Positions 1 through 10,615 of a stretch of 64,000 nucleotides of DNA are shown piece by piece. The notes under the pieces were generated by a model that was not told the DNA's origin, searched no databases, and worked only from the letters and a program-made list of their open reading frames with translations. The position numbers and the translations under genes were made by a program. The DNA comes from Symsagittifera roscoffensis. Taxonomy: Eukaryota > Xenacoelomorpha > Acoela > Convolutidae. The first letter of the stretch is position 1. Every line of letters starts with the position of its first letter. Location of the stretch: contig NC_087064.1 of assembly GCF_963678635.1 (NCBI RefSeq), positions 33,952,369 through 34,016,368 on the forward strand, read 5' to 3'.

Positions 1-1356
1 TCGGCGTCGTCCAGATTCTCTACCACCAGGAAGCTCATCCAAAGGTTCCGTCCTCCCATGTGAAGGACCGTCACCGGTGTTCTTCCGGCTACGTAGATAG
101 CTCCTCGATTTGCAGCGGCTAGTCGGAGATTCGTAGGAATCAAATCTTCCCGCGTGAAGCCCATTCTCTCCCAGGTTTTTATCGGCATCACACTTACCAC
201 CGCGCCTGTGTCCAGAAGCCCTGTGACTCCGATTTTTGTTCCGTTGGTGTCAAGCAGGTGTGCTGTCACATCTGCTTCATATCCAATATGTACCGCGTCT
301 TGTTCCATCATGGCGTCATGGCCTATCCTGCGGACTTTGAGTTCCTCTTCACCCAAATAGATCTGCCCCATTTGGTCATCATCTGTTGTTATGTAAGTCC
401 TGGTGTAGATGCTGATTCCATCCACGTTCAGCATTATTTGATACGGCCCATAGACCTCCAAGTAGCGTCCATGAAGTTTCTTCATGCGAGGGCCACCCGT
501 CGTTAGTAGTGCTCGCACAGCTCTCGACTCAGTGCGTGGCTCCACCTGCCTCAGATAATCTGCATATGTGTCCAAATGCATTAAAGTGAACTCTGATGGT
601 TCACTCAAATTTCTTATTACCTGGTGTCCAGCCACTGAGATTATCGACTGTATCTTCTTTCCCTGCGGCGCCATGCCGAACCTCTTACCGGAGATCACTT
701 TAAGTTTCATATCTAAACTGCTTGGTGTTTTCGTCTCTTCGAACTCCGTTGCCTCGAAGGTATTCAGTTGCTCCTGAAGCTTTTCATTTTCCAGTTCAAG
801 TTTCACTTTTTGTTCGATCTCTTTCGTCACCAATTCCTGCTGTACTCTATTTAAAGCATCCTTTGCGGCTGCCTTATAATCGATCTTGAAGTCATCGGCC
901 GCAGTTGCTGGTTCCGGTTCACGTGCTTCTCCTGTTACCGCTTGCATTTTCTTTGCCGCCAGCTCTTGAGGTTTGTCCTTCCTGCGTGCCTCTGCTTCGT
1001 TTAAAAGTCGAGCCTTGCTTGCTTTCACTCCTGATAAAGCTTCTTCATGCCTTGGATGCTTGATGTCTGCCACTGCATCCCAGAATTGTGGACAGTCTGA
1101 TTTAAAATGACCTTCCAAGTTGCAAAAGAAACACCTCGGGCCGAATTTCGCAATTACTCCTCTCATGAAATCCTCATGTTCCAACTCTGACGCATCTTCG
1201 TCCTCGAGGCTAAAGCCTATTGCTTTCATGCCTTGTTTATAAGCTGGGCATGCTGACACATGATGGTCTGTTGAACTACAATTAGCACAAGAGCGTCTCT
1301 TGTCCATATCGTCCCTCGGTTTGTACCAATTGTTCCCTTGGTTCGCTGGTCCGTTG
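1..1356 (-). pseudogene. Element A: end of Gag, zinc knuckles and start of protease (cut by window edge)
   Basis: Reading leftward this continues the Gag at 1357-3666 after a frameshift. It encodes two CCHC zinc knuckles of spacing C-x2-C-x4-H-x4-C (CANC... near 1255-1297 and CFFC... near 1095-1135), a K/E-rich helical linker, and a retropepsin-type aspartic protease whose active-site Asp-Thr-Gly lies at 212-204 in the context LLDTGAVVSV. In Ty3/Gypsy elements the knuckles bind genomic RNA and the protease matures Gag-Pol. No stop separates the knuckles from the Gag frame in this copy, so Gag and Pol appear to have been one continuous reading frame. RT, RNase H and integrase would lie beyond the left edge. 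The same order is seen in elements C and D. Confidence 0.85.
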
Positions 1357-3666
1357 TTAAAATTGCCATAATTGTTCTTGTAATATCCAGATCTCGAAGG
1401 AGGTTTCAGCAATAGATACTCTTTCGATTTGAGTTGGCGCATTAGTTGATAGTGGTGTGTAATGCGTTGCTAGCATCGTACGAAGTTCATCGTTTTTCAC
1501 ACCATCGATGAATTTTGAGGCTACGGCCAGGTTCATCCTTCGATTTGACTCATCCGGTTGGCTGCGTCTTCTCAGCATTTCCAAATCATCGAGAAACTTG
1601 TCTATAGTTTCATCTTCCCGCTGCCTCCGTTTCTCGAAGCGCATCATCGCCTGGTGCCCCTGCACCCCTGATCCGAAACGGTTTAATAAAATTTCGAAGA
1701 TTTTCTCAGCAGTGTCACGTTGATACTGTTTCTTGGCCATGACACAGTTCAGGGCTGTCCCTCCTAAGTTGCTGGTGAGCGCGCTGCATTCCTGTCTCTC
1801 AGACAAGTCTTCTTCCTCGAAATGCAGCTTCATTACCTCTATCCAGGTATCAATACAGCCATCAGATTCGTCTTTGTAGCATCTTGGTTTCTTAAAGACT
1901 CTTCTGGACTTTTCACTGCGTTCATTGGTTCTAGATAACCGCGTCAGGAATGTCTCCAAAGACCTGTTCAGGGGTTCAAATGCTGTGGCCATAGCCGTAG
2001 CATCCCTTGAGTGTCCCGCTTGAGTGTCCTCACACCTTGTCGAAGGCTCTGTGTGCGGTACATCCCTACAATCCGAATCACCATGAGCGTTTCCCGTTTG
2101 GCCCATGTGACTCCTCCTCGGGCTTGTATGCCCCATGTTGCCAGAATCGCTTCTCCCGGTCGCATGTGTGCTTTGCGTTGGTCGTTCGTTCGAGGTTTGT
2201 TTGTTCCCCGTTGAACTCGCTCTACTGTTCGGGGCCCATGCTGTATTACTCCTTGTGGCATAGCCTGATGAACTGCCCCTGCCTCTAGTGGATCCATATG
2301 TCTTGTTCCTTTCATTGAAGTTCACCCTCGGTTCCCTGCTGGGACCTCCCGAGTTCGGCTCTCCTTCTTTTGGTCCACTCTTGCTGCTTAGTAGCCCGTC
2401 CAACCTATCCATGATAGCCTGCGTTCGCCTCTCCATCATCGCGTCTATCTTTGTGTCAAGAGACCCAAGAGACTGCTCTTGCTGAATTCTTAACTTCTCC
2501 ATGTCGGCTCTTAAGCGTAACTCCCTCTGTTCCGCTTCTCTTGTCATTCGCGACAAGTTCCTCGTCATATGTTCGTCCGTTCTTTCTTTCAAGCGTTTTT
2601 CGCTTCTGTCAACTTCTTGTCTGTTGCGGTTTATTTCTTCCCGCAGACTTTCTCTTTCAATGTGAACTGCTCTTTCTAGTTCACTCATCCTTATCGACAT
2701 CTGTTCATTTTGTTCTCCTAAACTGCCCACTATGTTGTTTAAGGCTTCCTCTAGTGCTGCCCCGTTATCCATGAGTGGCGTCACTAGTGGTGGTGTAACT
2801 CTGTCGGTCCCAGGTAGCTTCGTGCTGGTCGAGATCCGGGCCTTGACTCTCTGTCTTGACGTCTTTTCATTATCCATTTCAGGATCCGCTAACGCGTTGC
2901 CAAGCCCTCTGGTTCTACTCTCTTCAGGTTGTGGCTCCGAACTTGTCCTGATCGCGAAGTCCTTCGACTGGCCCGGTGTGTTTGCCTCTTTGCTTATCGT
3001 TGTCACTACACCAAATTTATCCATGGTTCCAGTCTCTCTTCCGACGTGTGCCTCACTCTCATGGATCGAACTATTGAGGCTGACTTGAGATCCAAAGTCC
3101 CCTTGCTCCTCTTCATCCTCTTCCTCCTGGGATTCCCCATCGTTTCCTGCTCCTCCTCCCATGCTGAATGGAAAGATGTTTCCGAAGGTGTTCTTCATTC
3201 TTTCTGAGAATGATGATGACGTTGTTTGTTTCCCCATTCCGCCTGCCATCATAGTGTTGTCTGTCGGAGATCTTGTAGTCGCCGTTACTTCAGTTGAGAT
3301 GTCGGACAGTTCCGACATCTCCTCTCGATCCAACGTCCCGGTGGAAGTGGCAAAATCATGGCCTTGTTCTACCGGAGTAGATTCACTCGCCAGCCTTCTG
3401 CCTCTCCCTTCCAGTCCATTTACTCCCTGGTTGTCGTTCATGGTATGGTCCGTATTGACCTCCACTTCTAACAGTTCTCTTCGCTCTTCTGAGGTCTTTT
3501 GACTTCTCGTTTCAACCATTCTGCCTGAAACCGTCCCCTCTTTATCGGACCGGGTTCGCTTGATCCAATCCACAAAAGGATCGGTCATCGTTTTTCTTTG
3601 CTTTTCAGGTATGAATTTCCTAGAGCTATTACCTTGTTTTGGTATCCTCGACTTGTCTAAACTCAT
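1357..3666 (-). CDS. gag: Element A Gag (long open frame, 769 codons)
   Basis: This is the best preserved Gag in the window. The ATG at 3666 matches ATGs at 25227, 30023 and 58302 in the other copies. In order it has an acidic, S/T-rich N-terminal third; a long heptad-like coiled coil at about residues 300-395 (many R, E, Q, L); a Gly/Ser/Arg/Asn-rich stretch with RGRGSSSG near 450-560; and a capsid-like helical region at about 620-745 resembling the retrotransposon gag family. By comparison with element D, a 17-bp deletion near 1433 throws the last codons out of frame, so the end at 1357 is artificial and the true protein ran on into the zinc knuckles. Identity as Gag is sure from position and from the three homologous copies. 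Confidence 0.88.
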   Translation of the reverse strand: MSLDKSRIPKQGNSSRKFIPEKQRKTMTDPFVDWIKRTRSDKEGTVSGRMVETRSQKTSEERRELLEVEVNTDHTMNDNQGVNGLEGRGRRLASESTPVEQGHDFATSTGTLDREEMSELSDISTEVTATTRSPTDNTMMAGGMGKQTTSSSFSERMKNTFGNIFPFSMGGGAGNDGESQEEEDEEEQGDFGSQVSLNSSIHESEAHVGRETGTMDKFGVVTTISKEANTPGQSKDFAIRTSSEPQPEESRTRGLGNALADPEMDNEKTSRQRVKARISTSTKLPGTDRVTPPLVTPLMDNGAALEEALNNIVGSLGEQNEQMSIRMSELERAVHIERESLREEINRNRQEVDRSEKRLKERTDEHMTRNLSRMTREAEQRELRLRADMEKLRIQQEQSLGSLDTKIDAMMERRTQAIMDRLDGLLSSKSGPKEGEPNSGGPSREPRVNFNERNKTYGSTRGRGSSSGYATRSNTAWAPNSRASSTGNKQTSNERPTQSTHATGRSDSGNMGHTSPRRSHMGQTGNAHGDSDCRDVPHTEPSTRCEDTQAGHSRDATAMATAFEPLNRSLETFLTRLSRTNERSEKSRRVFKKPRCYKDESDGCIDTWIEVMKLHFEEEDLSERQECSALTSNLGGTALNCVMAKKQYQRDTAEKIFEILLNRFGSGVQGHQAMMRFEKRRQREDETIDKFLDDLEMLRRRSQPDESNRRMNLAVASKFIDGVKNDELRTMLATHYTPLSTNAPTQIERVSIAETSFEIWILQEQLWQF

Positions 3667-6622
3667 TCTTTATTTGTCACTTTCCTATGCCTACTCTTGA
3701 CTCAATTGCTAGAGACCTTATAGTTTTATTAACAATAATAATGACACAACACAATAAATTTCACCAGATTCTATTAAATAGTGACCACGAATCCCTGTAT
3801 GTTGTCAGAGTACAGTTTGTATAAAATTTATTCACAATAGCCGATTATCGGTCCAAAGATCTGGAAACTAGCACAATATGATGTTATCAGTCAATTTAAA
3901 AGATAGTGTACTCACTACCCAATCAAGCACAGTTTAGGTTGATTTAAAATCAAAAAACAAAAAAAATATATATTGACACAATATGAATGTATATCTAAAA
4001 AAAACGTATGTGTCTTGTACTCTTAGTCGGTTGCAGTACAATAGTCGAACTTGTCTTTTAAAGAAAAAGCTTTCCCTGCTTGGTGCTGCACCAAACAGAC
4101 AAAACTTTGAAGGCAGTTATTTTCTCAAGTGGGCGTCTATTGCACCCACCGAGTACTGTGTTACCTATCTGCCTTCGGACTGCCCGAGCTGGACCTACTA
4201 AAATCCTCAGGGCAGTCACTTTCCCCAAAAACGTATTATGTTTCAATTCACACCAATGAGTCACGCTCTTTTTAATTTAGACTTAGTGTCGCGAATATCC
4301 GAGTTCGGACCTGTTTTGTATTAGTCTGGTTCTTTTTGAGAGGCAAGTTACCAGTGCAGTCACTGATACCTAGCCTGTGTATTACTAACCTAATACCTCT
4401 CGCTTTTTAGTCTTTCTTTCGTTTACCTAAGTCCTTAATAAAATAATACCCCTCCGGATTGGCACAAATAGGACCCTTCCGGACTGTCAGAGTATAGACC
4501 CCTCCGGATTGGGACCTCTCCGAGTTAGTTAATAGTAGACCCCTCCGGATTTGGACCCCTCCGAATTAGCGACTATAAGACCCTTCCGGATTCGGACCCC
4601 TCCGGTTTTGTGGAAAGTAGACCCCTCCGGATTCGGACCCCTCTGACTTCGGAGCTCTTAGCTCTGTCAAAGTAGCTTTTTGTAGTTTTCTTAATTTCAG
4701 CTTATACCCCTCCGGATACGTTCTGCGTTGCTATTATGCTGTTTGAATTAACTGGGAAGGGTATAGGGTCCTTTCCTAGACCCCTCCGGGTTGAAGTTAA
4801 GGCACTTATTTGACAATTCACACTAACGGTGAAGGGTCTTATCACTTGCCTAACTTCGACTCTATTATGGTTGTCTTGTGCCTTCAGCCTTCCCTTTTTG
4901 TCTAGAACTGTCCTAAGTTACTCAGTTCAATCGCTATCAACTTTTGGTAGGGGTATAAGGGTTTTTCAGAAAAATTTATAAAACGTGAAGGGTGTACCCC
5001 TCCGGATTTGTGTAATTTGCTAAAAACAATCTCAAAAAATTTTCTTTCTCGCTTTCCCGAAAAATTTCTGATCCTATTAGTAAGCTCAGCTAATTTCTGA
5101 TCTATTGGTACCAAGATCAACTCGATATGATCAGTAGTTCCAAAGTTATTAACCAAAACGTCTTTTTTCCGAACTCAAAAAATTTTCTCTCTTATAGGTT
5201 CCGCCTAACTTTTTCCGCAAATCTGGTCCTTTCGACCTAAAAACTATTGATCTGAGCTCAGAAGGCCTATACTCTTCTAGTTCAATGCAAAAGACCCGAT
5301 ATAAAACGATTTTGTAGAAAAATTTTGTGAAAAACTATGCTACCTGGACCCCTCCGGATTGATGAATCCACCAAATCAAACACGTTATGTTCGATTTCTC
5401 TGCAACCCGGAAGGCTTTCGGGTAGCGGGTTTTAAAACTCGTAGATTCACTAGTGGACGTTGTCCGAACAACTATTTTTGCTGTTGTAACTCAAAAATTT
5501 CAAAAAATTTTCTGATTTTATAGTGTTTCTTACTATCAAAAATTGGGAAAATTTGGTTTTTGGTACCAAACTAGTTCCAACCACTTCCGAACTAAAGTTA
5601 ACCGGTTCTACTTATTACAGTAGTGTAGTTACGATGTAACACACTAACTTAGCGCTTTTTTCCTTTTCAAAAAATATCGATGTCTCAAAAATCGCGACTT
5701 GTGGGGGGATCAAAATATCGCTATTTTGACCCTAAAAACCGGTCTGTTTTCGTTGTTTTTCACTGAAAAACGATATTAGACTATTAATATAGGCTATATA
5801 AATAATAATATTGGTAATACTATACCCCTCCGGGTTTGTTTAATCTCCGAATTAAGGTGCTTAACTCGGATATTCGCAGTTCGGTGAAGGGTCACTACAG
5901 TGCAGCACTGTCGAGCCCCCCACAGATTACTATCCTACTTTTTGTACCAAAAGGGATACAAAACTTGTTAACGATACCCAACAGTCGATTGTAGTTGTCG
6001 TTGAGCCTCTTCCTGTTGTTCCCTGTACTGCTTGCCGGATCGGTCTTCACCCCGGACCCTTCCGAATTGAGCGCAAATCAGCTGACCCTTCCGGATTGGG
6101 CGCAATTTATCATTAACGTGCTTAAATGCTCAAATAACCCTACAGTACAAGCCTCACAAACGGGCCACAAAATTGATCGTAACGATCCTGACTGATATAA
6201 ATGCCTGTAACAACAATATATCTATCAACAACAAACGGGGGGGTTGAATCACATCTTGTCTGGGGGGATGATTTCTACTGATTTTTTACTTTTTTACTGT
6301 TTTTGGTTTTTTCGGTTATTTTTTTATGTTTTTTGTTTTTCTTGGGTACTATACTACTTTTTGTTTGGTTTTACTTATATCTTTAAGTGTTTTTGGTCAC
6401 CAACCGCTCAGGGGACGGCCGATCCCCCCACCCTTCCTGGTTTGTGAATTTTCGGTCTTAACTAGGTTAAAAAACTATTCACGGCAATCCGGAAGGCCTC
6501 CGCGTTCCGAACTACCCTTCCGCCCCGGCGGTTTAGGCCTAATAAGGGCGTTAATGTGAGCATCCGCTCGGCGCGGAGTGCTCGTTAACGGTTCTGCCGA
6601 TCATGATGTTAAAAAAGAATAA
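3667..6622 (-). other. Element A untranslated leader (about 3 kb)
   Basis: This lies between the PBS and the Gag start and has no convincing coding frame. Blocks match, in the same order, the leaders of B, C and D: a block next to the PBS, a T-rich tract near 6270-6370 that is A-rich in the element's sense, a conserved block near 5340-5460, a CCGGAGGGG repeat field, and a block just before Gag. AACTCGGATATTCGC at 5863-5877 and its exact reverse complement at 4291-4305 could pair across the leader. Short hairpins of the CAGTG-N4-CACTG type lie at 4352-4365 and, less perfectly, at 5898-5910. Packaging or translation-control roles are only a guess. Confidence 0.7.
4441..4660 (-). repeat. Leader minisatellite of element A (CCGGAGGGG-type)
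   Basis: On the plus strand the phrase CCCCTCCGGATT recurs about eight times with variable AT-rich spacers; pairs of the phrase form a larger unit of roughly 30-50 bp. Further single copies lie at 4705, 4780, 5000, 5350 and 5825. The corresponding field exists in B, C and D. Confidence 0.75.
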
Positions 6623-6637
6623 CACCCAGGAGCGCCA
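6623..6637 (-). other. Primer-binding site of element A
   Basis: Reads TGGCGCTCCTGGGTG on the minus strand, starting with the TGG expected to pair with a tRNA 3' CCA end, 12 nt inside the LTR. The same 15 nt occur after the LTRs of X, C and D, and with one change after L1. I cannot assign the tRNA. Confidence 0.8.
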
Positions 6638-6649
6638 TAAAAACATACA

Positions 6650-7569
6650 TGTAACATTCGCCCGGAAGATACATATCGACGGATAACAAAACTAAGTCTT
6701 AAGACGACTGGCCAGCGTCTAAACAGAGCTTTGCATGTTTTTCACCGTCTCTACCAAGCCAGTACTTTTCGGTGGTCTTTCTTACATCGGGTCGACAAAA
6801 ACGTCACTGTTCTCCGGCTTCGACCAGAACGCTCAAATTAACTGAATTACATGCAAAAATAGTGAGCTCATGGCTGGGTCTCAGTATCCCCAGACCACGA
6901 GGTCACTCCTAAAAACAGGGCTACTACTTATCATATTACTATTGTTTTTGTTCAGTAGATAAAAATCATCATCTCCATCGAAGATGGATCAACCCTTCCC
7001 CCTCTACTTCTAGCTCCTCATTCTTGTCAAAACGAATTAAGATCTTAATTAAATTCAAGTCAGGACCTGACGGATGCTAAAATTCAATACAAGTTCATAA
7101 AAGTCCACGTCCCGAGACCCTTCCGGATTCTTGAATCCGGTGAATCAAGCTTCTTAATATCCAGTTCACAATAACTCGGAAGGCTGGGTTTTACCCTTCA
7201 CCGTTGCTCGCAACGGCCTTGCAACTATTGTAACAGCACAATAGTTGCAACTCGGAACGTCCTCTGCTGTTCGGTAGTTCGTTGTTGTTTTTTAGTCTCG
7301 ATTTTCGTACTGTTCGTAATCGCAGATAAAGTTGTTCTGTTTCTTTCTGCTATTTTAGCTAAAATGGCCGTCTCTGACGTTTCTCAGAAATATGACGTCA
7401 TAATTCGAATTTTTAAAAATTAGAATTCCAGAATCTTCTAGCCTTCACCGTTTGGCTAATCGTTCAAATAACGTCCTTATCCGTTCTAAATCGCCAATTC
7501 GGAAGGCTTGCTGCTAAAATACCGAATTCTGCAGAGACTGCATTTTGGCCATTCTGGTCGAATGTCACA
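6650..7569 (-). repeat. 5' LTR of element A (920 bp)
   Basis: Starts TGTGACATTCG at 7569 and ends CGAATGTTACA at 6650 (minus strand); the ends form an imperfect inverted repeat. It aligns along its length with S, L1, L2 and L3. U3 carries successive hairpins: a 13-bp stem at 7219-7231/7238-7250, CCGTTG-CTCG-CAACGG at 7201-7216 and CCGGATTC-TT-GAATCCGG at 7123-7140. A further hairpin TCCATC-N3-GATGGA (6974-6988) lies in the probable R region. The PBS and leader follow, so this is a 5' LTR. The matching 3' LTR would be left of the window. Confidence 0.88.
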
Positions 7570-7769
7570 CCCTTCCGTTTAGTTACGGTAAGTGCACAAG
7601 CTGGATGAGGCCATGCCAGCGTTATAAAATGCATATATATCAGCAAACTCTATCAATTTATCAATGAAGTCATAAATCAGCATTAAATGCATCGTCGTAA
7701 AATTAATTCATCTTAGCCTTCCTTCCTCTACAACAGCGCTGATGGAGTTGTCGATAACTTGAACTTTGC
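7570..7769. other. Flank between element A and the RT remnant
   Basis: AT-rich sequence upstream of element A. It probably includes the 3' end of the broken RT gene described at 7770-8482. I see no gene, repeat or clear target-site duplication in it. Confidence 0.4.
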
Positions 7770-8482
7770 GCAGCGATCTGCACCCCTTATACTAAGTATA
7801 GAGCTCCTCGGGAGCGCGAAGCTTATTTTAGTTCTTCTGTAGTTTATAGACTCTGGATAGCTTTTTTGTATTTTTTCACTTGATTTTTAGGCTAATCGCT
7901 GCATCGTCCGCGTAGCTGTGCATCCGAAAATTAGCGGGCAGAAGCTACTTTGCTCTACGTTTAAAATTCTTTGCTGATAATTGGTGTTCTTCAGCGTTTC
8001 GTGATATTTCTATTCGTCTTTATGCAGTTTTCGCTCTTTTTTGGCATTGGGGTTGAAAATTTTCATATCGCTGTTGCCTGAATGTCAAGTCGTGCCTCAT
8101 TTTCAGTTGTAGTTGAATTGTGAATTGTTGTTAAAGCTTTCGCCTTGCAACAGCTGAAATTTCGACATCATGAGGTTGGCGAATGTGTCTCTAATTTCAT
8201 TGTGTCTTATGCGTGTATAACCGCCTTTTGCAGTGTATTGCATGTGTCAAGTTGAAATTTCTAAATTCAGATTCTATTCCTATGACTAAACCAAGCGGTC
8301 GAGCGCCTGCCTTTATAGTGATTTCTGTATTTTCGAAGATTTTCTCAGCTTCACCGAGTTGGCATTTGGACGTTTTAACTTGGTAGCCAAAACAATTACC
8401 TTGTGATACAATTTTATCGTGGACGGTTAGCAGATTGCTTAACTTAACGACTGCATTTCCGTCTTCTGCGTACCATTTTTGG
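7770..8482 (-). pseudogene. Reverse transcriptase remnant, C-terminal part (non-LTR-like element)
   Basis: Conceptual translation of the minus strand in shifting frames gives first the second half of an RT palm: a YAEDG box (YADD-type catalytic loop, second Asp position kept, first Asp changed to Glu), then a KTSKC segment and a PLGLVIG segment. After a frameshift comes a C-terminal region with HNEIRDTFANLM, LQGESF, FNPNA and ATRTMQRLA, ending near ISFALPRSSIL. This order belongs to an RT-bearing element family that I associate with cnidarian and other marine invertebrate genomes, and it is unrelated to the Ty3/Gypsy Pol in this window. Several stops and frameshifts make it dead. The first half of the palm is at 9383-9767, separated by the solo LTR. 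Confidence 0.72.
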
Positions 8483-9382
8483 TGTGATATTCGACCAGAA
8501 TGGACGAAAATGCAGTTTCGAGTTTGTAGCAGCGAACCTTGCGAATTGGCAGTTTTGAAGGATTAAGAGCGTTATTCAGACGATTAGACAAATCGTGAAG
8601 GCTGAAGGATTCGGAAATTCCTAAATTTTAAAAATTCGAAATGATGACGTAATAATTCTGCGAAACGTCAAAAACGGACATTTTGGAGAAAAACCTGAAT
8701 ACAAACAACAACGATAGTTGCCACAACGACAACAACGAGAAAATTGAGAATCAGAATCGGAGAAAAGCAGAAGTAGCAGAGACCGCTCCGAGTTGCAACT
8801 ATTGTGCCGCAACAATAGTTGCAAGGCCGTTGCAAACAACGGCGAAGGGTAGAAGACAGCCTTCCGAAAGGAAAATAAGGGTCTTATTTCCCCGGATTCA
8901 AGAATCCGGAGGGTTCTCGGGACTGGAACTCATATCATTTTATACAAATTTATAGCTTCCCTATTTTGCCCTGAATTGAATTTAATAAACATCTGAATTC
9001 ATTTTACGAGGATGAGAAGCTAGGTGTTGGGGGAAAAGGTTGATCCATCTTCGATGGAGATGATGATTTTTATCTACTGAATAAAAACAATAGTAATATA
9101 AAAAATAGTAGTAGCCCTGTTTTTAGGAGTGACCTCGTGGTCTGGGGATACTAAGATTCAGCAATGAGTTAACTAATTTTGCATGTAATTAAATTAATTT
9201 GAGTGTTTTGACCGAAGCCGAAAGCAGTAACGTTTTTGCCGACCCGATTTTAGAAAGACCACAAAAGAACTGGCTTTGGTAGAGGCGGTGAAAAGCATGT
9301 AGAGCTTGGTTTAGACGCTGGCCAGTCGTTTTATAGCGTAGCTTCATTTTCCGTCGATATGTACTTCCGGGCGAATGTTACA
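8483..9382 (+). repeat. Solo LTR 'S' (900 bp) inside the RT remnant
   Basis: Starts TGTGATATTCG and ends CGAATGTTACA, with neither PBS nor leader after it nor coding sequence before it, so it is a solo LTR in the opposite orientation to the RT gene it interrupts. Its hairpins are the clearest in the window: 13-bp stem 8793-8805/8812-8824, GCCGTTG-CAAA-CAACGGC at 8826-8843, a bulged stem 8870-8879/8883-8891, CCGGATTC-AA-GAATCCGG at 8892-8909, and TCCATC-TTC-GATGGA at 9044-9058. I do not see a clean target-site duplication; flanks are TTTGG and TGGGT. Confidence 0.85.
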
Positions 9383-9767
9383 TGGGTTACGTTGTCTACT
9401 GATAAAAATTATGAGGGGTATTATGGCTAGGCCGTACATGGCCATTGCTAGTGGATCCACCTGGGTTGTCCCTTCTTGAAAGAAGATGTTTTTCTTTGTT
9501 AACGAACAGTTTATATGGATTGGAGCAGGAACTCTGAATCGCTGTTAAAAGAGAAGGTCAGGTATTTTTGATGTTTTTCAATGCCAGTTTTCGATTTAGC
9601 GAGTTGAAAGCGTTGTCGGCATCTATAAGTAGCACAGCATCGGCGGATGTTTTGCTGTATTGATATCTTACCGTGTGGATTGTATATTCAACACCACATT
9701 TTGCCCGAGACAGAGTTGATAGTTTGAACCGAGCGACTTCAAATCGCTATTTAGACATTTGGTTATT
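9383..9767 (-). pseudogene. Reverse transcriptase remnant, first half of palm
   Basis: Minus-strand translation from 9767 gives CGVEYTIHTVRY, then AVLLIDADNAFNSLNRKLAL (the first catalytic Asp region of an RT) and, after a frameshift, IFFQEGTTQVDPLAMAMYGLA. These segments directly precede the YAEDG box resumed at 8482, so this and 7770-8482 are one gene split by LTR S. The 5' portion stops at the end of the element X 3' LTR (9768), so X probably inserted here or the region was rearranged. Motif order and spacing make RT identity firm; the exact family is less sure. Confidence 0.72.
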
Positions 9768-10615
9768 TGTAACATTCGCCCAAATACTAAATAAGGACGG
9801 AGCGTAGAAAAAGCACTTATTGACGTCTGGCAGGCGTCAGTTACCTTAATTCTACTCGTTTTTCACCGTCTAGACACAGCCAATTAATTTTCTGATCTTT
9901 TTAGAGCTTAGTAAAAAATTACCATTTTACGCCATTAGTTAAAAGAATTTTGATCAGCTTTCTTTTACATGCAAAAATAGCCACATAACTTGGTTTCCGA
10001 TACCCAGACCACGTTTTACTATTAAAAACACTGCTCGGAGACCATTATTTACTATGTTTTTAGTGACAGTCATATACTAAATCCATTGGGGTTGGATTGA
10101 ATTTTTCCTCTTTCTAGCTAATCGTGCTCCAAAATACAATATAAAATTGGAGTTAACTCAGCTAGTGAGGGCATAACAGCTGCTTAAAAGTATATGTTAC
10201 ATTCCACTGAGTCTCTGGGCACCGGGCCTTCAATTCTTCTGTTCTCCCCTTGAGATAACAACCTTATCTCCTCAATCACGTGGAACAGAAGGGCACGAAT
10301 CCGCTCCGGCAGTCCCGCTGAAGCCTCCTTTCTTCCTATCTGCTTGCGTTACGTGTATTATCTCCGTTTTTTTTTTGTTTTTCTCAACTTGTTGGCTCGA
10401 AATTCTAGTTCGTTGTGTTTTCCTTCTCTTTTTCAGTCAAAATGGCTGTATTCTACATTTCCGTGAAATATTCTGTCGAAAATTGAAATTCTGAAATTGA
10501 AAAAATCCATAACATTTTGACCTTCCTTTTCATCACGAAATCGTCTCTAACGTCTTTAACGTCCATTTTGTTCCAGTCGGAGGGTTCGACTGTGACAATC
10601 TAGTCGAATGGCACA
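9768..10615 (-). repeat. 3' LTR of element X (848 bp)
   Basis: Minus strand: starts TGTGCCATTCG at 10615 and ends CGAATGTTACA at 9768. It is related to the A-D LTRs at its ends and in spots, but most of the middle is different. Its own nested hairpin lies at 10236-10291: outer arms CTTCTGTTC/GAACAGAAG, inner arms GAGATAA/TTATCTC. The upstream minus-strand sequence is purine-rich (GAAGGGGATTCCGGGGAG), a plausible polypurine tract. The partner LTR is 18945-19760; the two are clearly diverged, so the insertion is old. Confidence 0.8.

Noticed and set aside
1968-2774. Open frames on the opposite strand and in other frames of Gag
   Set aside because: Shadows of the Gag frame: no conservation in C and D beyond that forced by Gag itself.
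8478-9387. Target-site duplication of the solo LTR S
   Set aside because: TTTGG before and TGGGT after do not match as a direct repeat under any 4-6 bp choice.
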